Part shown: one piece after another, positions 54,745 to 63,400 of the stretch
Position numbering within the stretch: position 1 is the stretch's first letter
Layout of the letters: each line of letters opens with the position of its first letter
Source: Campylobacter hyointestinalis subsp. lawsonii
GTDB lineage: Bacteria; Campylobacterota; Campylobacteria; Campylobacterales; Campylobacteraceae
NCBI RefSeq assembly: GCF_013372165.1
Contig: NZ_CP053828.1
Coordinates: 1,488,001 to 1,552,000, forward strand
Length of the DNA stretch: 64,000 nt
Direction of reading: 5' to 3'
The notes under the pieces: generated by a model
The model's input: the letters and a program-made list of their open reading frames with translations, nothing else
Database searches by the model: none
What the model was told of the DNA's origin: nothing
Made by a program: the position numbers and the translations under genes

Positions 54745-55251
54745 ATGAAAAAAGGTTTTACAATGATCGAACTTGTGTTCGTTATCGTTATTTTAGGTAT
54801 TTTGGCGAGCCTTGCAGTGCCAAAACTAGCAGCTACAAGAGATGATGCTGAAGCAGCAAAAGCAGCAGTAGAGATGAAAGATGTAATTACTCAATTTACA
54901 GCTTATTACACTGTAAATGGAACTTTCAAACCTACTGATAGCACAACAACTACTAGTGCTACTAATACAAACGGCACTATCAGCGAAGATGATATGAAAA
55001 AGATATCTCCTACTTATGAACAAGCTACAAAAAAAACAGGAAATAACTGGACAAAATGTGTTAAATTTACTCTAAACGATGGAAGTAATGCTAATCCTGC
55101 AAACATAAAAGTCGCAAAAGCTGATAGTAATGCCGATTCATCATTTTGTTCAGCAGTTAGAGGAACTCAAGCATTTAAAGACTGGAGCAAATATGGTATC
55201 CAAGTAGGTGGTTCTAGTATATTTAAAGAAGAACCACAAAAAAAGAATTAA
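54745..55251 (+). CDS. Type IV pilin-like / pseudopilin protein (first of two)
   Basis: The 168-residue protein has a class III signal: MKKG cut before FTMIE (Glu at +5 of the mature protein), then a hydrophobic N-terminal helix (LVFVIVILGILASLAVPKL). The globular part has a Thr/Asn-rich stretch at about residues 64-78 and two cysteines (Cys105 in WTKCVKF, Cys135 in SSFC) that could form the C-terminal disulfide of type IV pilins. The ATG follows AAGGAGAAACAA. It has its own terminator and a paralogue 113 bases downstream. Pilin or T2SS-like pseudopilin cannot be decided from sequence. Confidence 0.9.
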   Translation: MKKGFTMIELVFVIVILGILASLAVPKLAATRDDAEAAKAAVEMKDVITQFTAYYTVNGTFKPTDSTTTTSATNTNGTISEDDMKKISPTYEQATKKTGNNWTKCVKFTLNDGSNANPANIKVAKADSNADSSFCSAVRGTQAFKDWSKYGIQVGGSSIFKEEPQKKN

Positions 55252-55264
55252 AAAATAACGATAA

Positions 55265-55297
55265 AAGTCTCTCTCTATGGAGGGAGGCTTAGTTTTT
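55265..55297 (+). terminator. Terminator after the first pilin-like gene
   Basis: An 11-bp stem including two G-T pairs (arms AAGTCTCTCTC and GGAGGGAGGCTT), a short loop, and then AGTTTTT. It starts 14 bases past the stop codon and is good enough to separate the two pilin genes into distinct transcripts. Confidence 0.7.
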
Positions 55298-55364
55298 ACA
55301 TTATTTACCCATATTTCTCAACGCTAGATTATCAAATTTTGGATATCTAAAATAAGGACAAAAT

Positions 55365-55892
55365 ATGAAAAAAGCTTTTACTATGATAGAGCTTGTATTT
55401 GTTATAGTGATTATAGCTATCTTAGCAAGTCTTGCGTTACCAAAACTAGTTTTAACTGCAACCGACGCGAAAGCAACTAGCCAAGCAGGGACTTTAAAAG
55501 ATGTTTTAATACAGCTAAAAACATACTACATAGCCAACGGCAATCTTATAGATTTCAAAACAAAAGGTCAAACACAATGGCAAGAAGCCATATTAGAAAT
55601 GTCGCCACAATACAAACTATCACTTGAACAAAATCAACAAGATCCAACGAAAGAAGAGTGGATAAAATGTGTAGAGTTATGGCCTACTGGCAACCAAAAC
55701 GCACAAGGGACAAATAAAGCTTCAAGAGCTTATGTCCATGTAAAAGCCACTAGCGACAACAGCTCTTTTTGCAAAGTTTTTAGAAATCTAGAAGCAGTTA
55801 GCAAATGGATATCATACGGAAATAATGGTGTTTCTATGGCAGATTCAAATATATTTTCTGATGGTAGCTGGACAGAAGATACAAATAGATAG
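55365..55892 (+). CDS. Type IV pilin-like / pseudopilin protein (second of two)
   Basis: The 175-residue paralogue of the preceding gene has an almost identical N-terminus (MKKAFTMIELVFVIVI) and the same cysteine contexts (Cys102 in WIKCVEL, Cys136 in SSFC). The residue before the cleavage point is Ala rather than Gly, which prepilin peptidases accept less readily. The middle part is diverged, with no Thr-rich stretch. The ATG follows AATAAGGACAAAAT. It has its own terminator. The pair probably arose by tandem duplication. Confidence 0.9.
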   Translation: MKKAFTMIELVFVIVIIAILASLALPKLVLTATDAKATSQAGTLKDVLIQLKTYYIANGNLIDFKTKGQTQWQEAILEMSPQYKLSLEQNQQDPTKEEWIKCVELWPTGNQNAQGTNKASRAYVHVKATSDNSSFCKVFRNLEAVSKWISYGNNGVSMADSNIFSDGSWTEDTNR

Positions 55893-55903
55893 CATACAAG
55901 CAA

Positions 55904-55934
55904 GATAAAAAGGCACAAATTACGCCTTTTTATC
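55904..55934 (+). terminator. Terminator after the second pilin-like gene
   Basis: A perfect 11-bp stem, GATAAAAAGGC with GCCTTTTTATC, and a 9-base loop, 12 bases past the stop codon. The T-run is inside the 3' arm. The remaining bases to 56176 are AT-rich and contain nothing else I can identify. Confidence 0.7.
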
Positions 55935-56176
55935 GCTAATTCTCATCTGCTTATTGATCTTTAAATTCCATTTTTAAATTTTTAGCCAAGCTCTTAAAGT
56001 TTTTTAAAGTGCCTTAAATTATTTCAAACAATTTTCAAAAATAACGATTAATTTTATCGCTTTAAAAATCGTCTTTGTTTTTGCAATTTTTGTCATTGTT
56101 GTTAGGCAAAATTTCTTATCATTTTAAATTTCAGTCGAAAATTGTTAAAATTTTGCAATTAAATTTATTTATGAAA

Positions 56177-57196
56177 TTATTTTATAAATCCGCTTGCCAA
56201 CACTCTATCAAATTCATCATAAAATACCGCAAGTTGCCCACTAGCAACTCCTGAAGCGTTATTTTGTTTAAGATTTACTTTTAAACCACTTTCAAATTTA
56301 CTTACCAAACAAGGCAATTTCTCGCTACGATAGCGGATCTTTACGAAGCATTCAAAACTATCTTTATCTGTAAAGTTATTAAAATTTGAAGTCTTAAATT
56401 CGTAGTTTTCAAGCTCATTTTTTAGCCCTACGATTATCTCGTTTTTGGCTGCATCGATACCTAGAACATAGTGTGGCTCGTGAGCTCCACTAATGCTAAA
56501 TCCACGTCTTTTTCCTATAGTGTAGTGCATATAACCGTTATGTTTTCCGATAGCCTTTCCGCTTACGTCTCTAACTACTCCTGGTAAGTTTGTATCAAAA
56601 TACTCTTTTAAAACGTCAATGTAAGTAGTCTCGACAAAACAAATTTCACTACTCTCTTTTTGCGAAGCTAGTTCGGATATTTGAGGTATTTTTGCAGCTG
56701 CTGCTTTTATGTCTGATTTTAGTTTATCGCCTAAAGGAAATATGATATTAGGTAGTATCTGCGGATCTATATTTGCTAAAAAATAGCTTTGATCTTTGCT
56801 TTTATCAACTGCTGATTTTATAAGACCGTTTTCTATCCTAGCATAATGCCCAGTGGCTATTTTATCGCAGCCCAAGCTTTTAGCAAATTCCCATAAAGCA
56901 CCAAATTTAATCATTTTATTACAAATCGCACAAGGATTTGGAGTGAGTCCTGTTTTATAGGCATTTACAAACGGCATAAAAACTTCTTTTTTAAATTTAT
57001 CTTCTAAATTTAAAACGTGTGTTTCTATCCCTAAAAAATCTCCTACTTTTTTTACTTTTCTTATATTTTCTTCGTGATATCCAGGCTTTGTGTGTAACTT
57101 CATATAGCAACCTACTATATTATATCCCATATCTTGCAGATACTTAGCAGACATTGAACTATCCACGCCTCCACTGAGAGCAACTAAGATTTTCAA
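56177..57196 (-). CDS. mnmA: tRNA-specific 2-thiouridylase MnmA
   Basis: Thiolates U34 of tRNA-Lys, -Glu and -Gln. The PP-loop ATP motif is ALSGGVDSSMSA (residues 6-17). The catalytic cysteines lie in NPCAICNKMIKFG and SSEICFVET, and KDQSYFLANI and GKRRGFSISG are conserved. The 339 residues are close to the family norm. It is divergent from fdhC, with a 263-base AT-rich gap that also holds the fdhC promoter. Confidence 0.97.
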   Translation of the reverse strand: MKILVALSGGVDSSMSAKYLQDMGYNIVGCYMKLHTKPGYHEENIRKVKKVGDFLGIETHVLNLEDKFKKEVFMPFVNAYKTGLTPNPCAICNKMIKFGALWEFAKSLGCDKIATGHYARIENGLIKSAVDKSKDQSYFLANIDPQILPNIIFPLGDKLKSDIKAAAAKIPQISELASQKESSEICFVETTYIDVLKEYFDTNLPGVVRDVSGKAIGKHNGYMHYTIGKRRGFSISGAHEPHYVLGIDAAKNEIIVGLKNELENYEFKTSNFNNFTDKDSFECFVKIRYRSEKLPCLVSKFESGLKVNLKQNNASGVASGQLAVFYDEFDRVLASGFIK

Positions 57197-57427
57197 ATTT
57201 GTTCCTTTAAATTGTATTGTAAAATAGTTGATATTATAAAATGCTTATTTAAAGTTTTTGTAAATAAGAGCGTAATATTTTTACATATTTTAAATTTTTA
57301 GCAAATGATTTTATCATAACCGCTTATAAAAACATAAAAATATTTTAATTAAATTTATATATTTTGATATAAATTTAAATTTAATAAATTAAGATACAAA
57401 ACAAGCGATTTATAAGCGCTATTTTTG

Positions 57428-57433
57428 TAGAAT
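57428..57433 (+). promoter_or_regulatory. Candidate -10 box of fdhC
   Basis: TAGAAT preceded by TTTTTG, 27 bases before the ATG at 57460 and followed by AACAAGGAATTTTA as ribosome-binding site. The upstream 150 bases are rich in A/T runs that may be intrinsically curved. A short inverted repeat, AGCG...CGCT, lies just upstream (near 57404-57420). Confidence 0.4.
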
Positions 57434-57459
57434 TAACACAAAATTAACAAGGAATTTTA

Positions 57460-58413
57460 ATGAAAAAACTTCTTTTGTTTTTAGTATCAGCTTGTGTTAT
57501 GCTAGGAGCTAACGGCGCAAATCAACTAGAAGGCATAAACCAAGGTATGAGCCCTATATGGGACGATAACCGCCTAGTCGGCATAGACAGATACGATAGC
57601 TATTTTGGTTCGCTTTGGACATACTTGCAAGGAAACGACTACTTTTCTTACGGCGTGGCTATAGCGATAATAGCCGTTTTAATTGCATTTAGCGCACATT
57701 ATATGGTTGTGGGTCCAAAACATTTTGATCATCATAGCGGAAAAGTGTATGCTTTTTCGAAATACGTCCGTTTAGTGCATTTGATCGCTGCTATCTCGTG
57801 GGTGATCCTAGTACCTACTGGCGTGATAATGATGTGGGGAGATCTATTTGGTGGTGGATTTTTTGTTCGTTTAATGAAAAACTTGCACGGGATAGCAACT
57901 ATATTATTTGCTATAAGCATCGTTCCTATGTTTTTAATGTGGGGCAAAAGAATGCTTTTATCTGTTTATGATATAAAATGGATGATGATAGTGGGTGGAT
58001 ATCTATCTAAAATCAAAAATCCAGTTCCAGCAGGCAAATTCAACGCAGGTCAAAAAGCGTGGTTTTGGGTAGCGATGTTGGGTGGATTTGTGATGATATT
58101 AACAGGCGTGGCGATGTATTTTTTAAACTTCAACACTCCTATTTTAAGTAGCGTCTTTGGACTAACTCAAGTAGAAGTCTTAAGACTAGCAGCGGTAGTT
58201 CATAATATCATAGGCATAGTGTGTGCTGTCTTTTTACTAGTGCATATCTATATGGCTGTTTTTGCGATAAAAGGTGCGATACACTCCATAATAACAGGAT
58301 ATAAAGAAGAAGAAGAAGTCTATATACTGCACCATTATTGGTATCAAGAGCTTGTGAAAAATGGACTTATGAAGCCGTCTAAATTTGAAGCGAGTTATAC
58401 GAATTTAAAATAA
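57460..58413 (+). CDS. fdhC: Formate dehydrogenase cytochrome b subunit FdhC (gamma subunit), standing alone
   Basis: Di-heme membrane cytochrome that passes electrons from a periplasmic oxidoreductase to menaquinone. The 317-residue protein has a Sec signal (1-19), a periplasmic segment of about 45 residues, and four or five membrane helices. Candidate heme histidines lie in VRLVHLIAAIS, KNLHGIATI, AVVHNIIGI and LLVHIYMAVF. This matches FdhC of the fdhABC operon, but the catalytic FdhA and iron-sulfur FdhB genes are not adjacent: a divergent mnmA lies upstream and a convergent gene downstream. It may therefore serve a separately encoded FDH or a different partner. Confidence 0.9.
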   Translation: MKKLLLFLVSACVMLGANGANQLEGINQGMSPIWDDNRLVGIDRYDSYFGSLWTYLQGNDYFSYGVAIAIIAVLIAFSAHYMVVGPKHFDHHSGKVYAFSKYVRLVHLIAAISWVILVPTGVIMMWGDLFGGGFFVRLMKNLHGIATILFAISIVPMFLMWGKRMLLSVYDIKWMMIVGGYLSKIKNPVPAGKFNAGQKAWFWVAMLGGFVMILTGVAMYFLNFNTPILSSVFGLTQVEVLRLAAVVHNIIGIVCAVFLLVHIYMAVFAIKGAIHSIITGYKEEEEVYILHHYWYQELVKNGLMKPSKFEASYTNLK

Positions 58414-58448
58414 AATAGCCTAGTTTTAGGCTATTTGCTCTTTTGTTT
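58413..58448 (+). terminator. Rho-independent terminator of fdhC
   Basis: A perfect 10-bp stem, AAATAGCCTA with TAGGCTATTT, around a GTTT loop. It is followed by GCTCTTTTGTTT and begins at the last base of the fdhC stop codon. This closes the fdhC transcript after a single gene. Confidence 0.75.
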
Positions 58449-58472
58449 AACTGACAAATAAATACTCTAATT

Positions 58473-59003
58473 TTATGATTTTAAATACTTAACTATCTCA
58501 TCTATATCATCAATTACCGCATAAAGCTCTAAGCTAGAATGAGATATCACTTTATTAGGTAAAAGTTTTGTCTCAAAAAAATCCAAAAGAGGCTTCCAAA
58601 AATCACTGCAACAAAATATTATCTTATGTTTTCTAAGTCCTGTTTGAGCTAAAGTCAATACTTCAAAAAGCTCATCAAGCGTACCAAATCCACCAGGCAT
58701 AATAACAAAAGCAAAACTTTTTTCTATGAGTTCGTCTTTTCTTTTTGATAAATTTGGTATAACTTTTGAGCTAGTACAGTATGGGTTTGTCTTTTGCTCA
58801 AATGGTAGCATAACGTTTATCCCGATACTCTCTCCACCGTTTAAAAAAGCTCCTTTATTTGCAGCTTCCATAATGCCACCACTTCCACCACTCACTATAC
58901 CATAACCTGCTTTTGATATTTTATTTGCTAGTTCTACAGTTTTTTTATAATAAATATTATCTTCATCAAATCTTGCAGAACCAAAAATAGTTACAAAATC
59001 CAC
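58473..59003 (-). CDS. LOG-family Rossmann-fold protein (nucleotide phosphoribohydrolase)
   Basis: The 176-residue protein has the LOG/lysine-decarboxylase-like signature: VSGGSGGIMEAANKGAF and MPGGFGTLDELFEVLT (the PGGxGT motif with catalytic Glu). An N-terminal TIFGSARF strand precedes them. Characterised relatives cleave ribose-phosphate from nucleoside monophosphates; the older lysine decarboxylase label is wrong for this family. It lies convergent to fdhC and 66 bases after gltD on the same strand. The in vivo substrate is unknown. Confidence 0.9.
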   Translation of the reverse strand: MDFVTIFGSARFDEDNIYYKKTVELANKISKAGYGIVSGGSGGIMEAANKGAFLNGGESIGINVMLPFEQKTNPYCTSSKVIPNLSKRKDELIEKSFAFVIMPGGFGTLDELFEVLTLAQTGLRKHKIIFCCSDFWKPLLDFFETKLLPNKVISHSSLELYAVIDDIDEIVKYLKS

Positions 59004-59069
59004 GTTTTTCCTTCATTTTTTCGTAATTATCAAAAGTTAGACTAAAAGACTCAAAAATATTAATGCACG

Positions 59070-60428
59070 TTAAATCCCAAGATCCTTGATGATAGTCATA
59101 GCTACTTTTTTTCCTTCACTTGCAGCTGTTACGACAAGGTCACTTCCTCTCCTACAATCACCACAAGCATAAATTCCTGCTTTACTAGTCCTAAGCTCAT
59201 CATCAGTTGCGATCCTGCCTTTTTTATCGAGCTCTATACCATTTGCACTTAAAAACTTTAGATTTTCAACATCAAATCCCAAAGCACACACGATCACATC
59301 AGCATTTAGCATAGTTTCGCCACCTTTTACGATCTCTACGCTTGTTCCTTTTAAGATCGTCTTTGAGATATTTAAAGCCACGACTTCGTTATTGTCATTT
59401 ACGACTATATCTTTTGGGGCAGCGTTAAATATAAAACTTGCCCCCTCTTCTCCTGCATTTACATACTCTTTTTTGCTTCCTGGCATACTAGCAAGATCTC
59501 TTCTATATATACAAGTAGCACTAGTGGCACCTTTTCTAAGAGCACTTCTTAAACAGTCCATAGCAGTATCGCCACCACCGATTACAACTACTTTTTTACC
59601 GCTTAGATCTAAGCTTACACCATCTTCTTTGTACTGCTCTTTTTGTATAATGCTTAGAAAATCAAGAGCTTTATAGCAGCCATTAGCACTCTCATTTGCA
59701 AGTCCTAAAATCTTGCCTGTTCTAGCTCCATAAGCTAAAACTACTGCGTCAAATTCGCTGATAAGTTCTTCAAATTTAGCATCATCTACAAAAGTATCCG
59801 TATGAAAAGTACAACCTGCTTCACTTAACAAGCCTACTCGTCTTTCGACCACGCTTTTATCTATCTTAAATCCAGGAATTCCATAAGCCAAAAGTCCCCC
59901 TGCCCTCTTACTAGCTTCGTAAATTTGTACGCTCACACCCTCTCTTATAAGATAAGTTGCAACTGAAAGTCCAGCAGGACCTGAGCCGATGATGGCTACT
60001 TTTTTGTTCTTAGGCTCTACTTTTGTAAATGGCTTCATACCATTATTTAAACCATTTTCGCTTATAAAAGTCTCGATAGCACCTATCGTTATAGCACCAA
60101 AATTGTCATTTAAAGTACAAGCGCCCTCACAAAGTCTATCTTGCGGACATACACGTCCTGTGATCTCAGGATAGGGATTTGTTTCGTTGCTAAGCTTAAA
60201 GGCTATATCTAAATTTGAATTTGCCACATTTAAAAGCCAAAATGGTATGTAGTTATGAAGCGGACAAGAAAAATGACAAAATGGATTTGCACACTGTACG
60301 CATCTGCTAGCTTGCTTAGTAGCGTTTTGCAAGTTAAAAATTTGATATATCTCTTTAAAATCCTTTACTCTTTCGTTCTCATCTCTTTTTATAGTTTTTT
60401 CTCTTGAATATTTTATAAATTCTTGCAT
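59070..60428 (-). CDS. gltD: Glutamate synthase small subunit
   Basis: FAD protein passing NAD(P)H electrons to the large subunit. The N-terminal [4Fe-4S]-type cysteines are in RCVQCANPFCHFSCPLHN and CPQDRLCEGAC. The FAD motif is IGSGPAGLSVATYL and the NAD(P) motif is VIGGGDTAMDCLRSA. The C-terminus has YACGDCRRGSDLVVTAASEG. The length is 452 residues. It starts 1 base after the gltB stop, so the two are strongly coupled. Confidence 0.97.
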   Translation of the reverse strand: MQEFIKYSREKTIKRDENERVKDFKEIYQIFNLQNATKQASRCVQCANPFCHFSCPLHNYIPFWLLNVANSNLDIAFKLSNETNPYPEITGRVCPQDRLCEGACTLNDNFGAITIGAIETFISENGLNNGMKPFTKVEPKNKKVAIIGSGPAGLSVATYLIREGVSVQIYEASKRAGGLLAYGIPGFKIDKSVVERRVGLLSEAGCTFHTDTFVDDAKFEELISEFDAVVLAYGARTGKILGLANESANGCYKALDFLSIIQKEQYKEDGVSLDLSGKKVVVIGGGDTAMDCLRSALRKGATSATCIYRRDLASMPGSKKEYVNAGEEGASFIFNAAPKDIVVNDNNEVVALNISKTILKGTSVEIVKGGETMLNADVIVCALGFDVENLKFLSANGIELDKKGRIATDDELRTSKAGIYACGDCRRGSDLVVTAASEGKKVAMTIIKDLGI

Positions 60429-60429
60429 A

Positions 60430-63400
60430 TCAGTCCCCCTCAGCTGGATTTAGTGGAAGTTTGGACATATCTTTTGGTTTAACCATCCAAAACTCTCTTA
60501 TGGTATCTCTAAAATTGTCAAGTATATATTTCGCCCTTACGCTTTTAGTCTCATTATAATACACTTTTAAAAGCCTTTTAAAGAAATGACGAACTTCATC
60601 TAACTCATCTGTATCTATACGCAAAGCGACGACTAGCTCAACATTTAGTTTATCTATAAACTCTCTTTTTTCATCCCACACAAAAGCGATACCGCCAGTC
60701 ATTCCTGCGCCAAAATTTATACCTGTTTCACCAAGCACCGCTACAACTCCGCCAGTCATATACTCACAAGCGTGATCTCCTACGCCTTCTACGACAGCAG
60801 TTGCCCCAGAATTTCTTACGCAAAATCTCTCTCCTACTATACCACTAGCAAAAAATTTACCACCCGTAGCACCATAAAGACAAGTATTCCCCGCGACTGC
60901 AAAGTAGTTTTGCGGATCATTTGGGGCGATCACTATACGACCGCCATTCATACCTTTTCCGACATAATCATTTGCGCTTCCTTTTAGATAAATAGCCATT
61001 CCACTAGCTAAAAACGCTCCTAAACTTTGACCAGCGATACCATTTAAATTTATTCTTATAGTTTGACTAGCAAGACCTTTATTGCCGTAAAATTTAGCTA
61101 TCTCACCGCTGATAAGAGTGCCAAAGCTTCTATTTTGATTGCAAATTTTCTTATCTACTACAACTCTTTCGCCTGGATTTTGTATAGTTTTATATATTTC
61201 TTTAAGTACGCTTTTTTCAAATTCATTCTTATCAAACGGCTCATTTTTCTTACCACTACTTTTATTATCGCCAGGAACTACTCTAGTAAGCTCACTTAGA
61301 TCAAATTTAGAATTATTTGGCACTAAAAGCTCGTTTCTACCGATGATATCATCTAAACTCTCATATCCCATTTTAGCTAGTTCAAGTCTAACATCTTCAG
61401 CTAAAAGAGTGAAATAATTAACCACTCTATCTACGCTTCCTACAAATTTATCTCTCAAAGCCGGATCTTGAGTAGCCACGCCCTCGCTGCAACGATTTAG
61501 ATGACAAATTTTTAAAACCTTACATCCAAGTATCACTAAAGCCAAAGTTCCAAAAGCATAGCTCTCTGCGCCTAATAGCGCCGCTTTTATGATATCAGCT
61601 CCTATCTTTAGTCCGCCATCAGTTTGAAGATGAACATTGCTCCTTAGATTATTTACTTTTAAAGCGTTATGAGCTTCGATAAGACCAAGCTCCCATGGAT
61701 TGCCAGTAAATTTAATACTGCTCCAGTTTGCCGCGCCCGTTCCTCCATCTCCTCCGCTTATCACTATCTTATCAGCATAACACTTCGCAACCCCAGCAGC
61801 TATAGTTCCAACCCCAGCACTAGAAACAAGTTTGACTGCGATAACCGCTCTAGGATTTATCTGTTTAAGATCAAAGATAAGCTGAGCAAGGTCTTCTATA
61901 CTATAGATATCATGATGAGGCGGTGGCGATATGAGAGTAACGCCAGGAGTCGTATAACGAAGAGTAGCTATGAGACCTGTTACTTTATATCCCGGAAGTT
62001 GTCCACCCTCGCCTGGTTTTGCGCCTTGAGCAAGCTTGATCTGAATTTCATCTGCACTTGCAAGATACTCAGGCGTTACGCCAAATCTTCCACTAGCGAT
62101 CTGCTTTATACGTGAGTTTGCTGGACTTTTTAGTCTATCTTCAGCCTCTCCGCCCTCGCCTGAGTTACTCATAGCTCCTAGTTTATTCATAGCTAAAGCC
62201 AATGTTTCGTGCGCTTCTGGAGATATAGATCCAAGGCTCATAGCAGCACTATTAAAACGTTTTAAGATATTGCTGATAGGCTCGACCTTATCAAGACTGA
62301 TAGGCTCACGATCGCTTTTGATATCCAAAAAGTCCCTTATCATCTTTTTGCCACGATTTAAAACCGCATCTCTTACTTTAGCAAAATCATTCATATCTGC
62401 AGTTATACTGGTTTTATGAATTTGATTTATGATAAATGGCGTATAATCGTGGAATTCGTCTTTATCAAGGTATTTATAAAAGCCGCCAAGTTTTAAAGGC
62501 AACAGATGATTTTTATAGTTAAAAGCTTCTTTGTGATACTTAAGAACTCTATTTTCTATATCTTCGTAGCCAAGACCGGCTATAAGAGCAACCGAAGGAG
62601 AAAAACACTCATCTACTATATTTTGACTAAGACCTAAGATATCAAATAAGGCTGAATTTTTATAGCTTCCGACTGTAGAAATTCCCATTTTTGACATAGT
62701 TTTTAAAAGTCCTGCATTTAGCGCGTGATGGATATTTTTAAGTCCGGCTTTTATATCTGTGCTGTCTTGCGATCTCAAAATCTCATAACCACTAGCAAAA
62801 AGCAAATACGGATAAACAGCGCTTGCACCGTAGCTTATCATCATAGCAGAGCTATGAGAGTCTAGTAGCTCACCGCTTACGGCGATGATACTGACTTTGT
62901 ATCTAATACCTTCTTCTATCAAGGCTTGATGGACTCTACCTACTGCCATAGCCATAGGGATAGCGGCATTTTTCTCATCTAGCCCTCTATCGTCTAGTAT
63001 GATGATATGGATACCGTTATTTACGGCATTTATGACATCATAAACAAGATCTTCTAAACTGCCTTTTAAATTCTCGCTAAATAATGTACTAAAAGTTTGG
63101 TTTTTAAATTCACTCTGATATCTAGGACTAGACTCATCACCAAAACTCTTTAGAACTTCAAACTTTTCTTGCATAAGGATAGGCGATATCGTTTTTATAC
63201 GCTTTGCATGTAACTCACTCTCTTCAAGGAAATTTCTATTTTCGCCAAAAGTCACGTTTAAGCTCATTACTACCATTTCACGAAGTGGATCGATAGGCGG
63301 ATTTGTTACTTGAGCAAATTTTTGCTTAAAAAAATCGCTAAATCTCCTTTGATGCTCACTAAATGCAGCCAAGCTCGTATCATCTCCCATAGAACCGGTT

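Noticed and set aside
61669-62115. Open frame of 148 codons antisense to gltB
   Set aside because: It is a shadow of the conserved FMN domain of gltB on the other strand; the composition is arginine/serine/tyrosine-rich and not protein-like.
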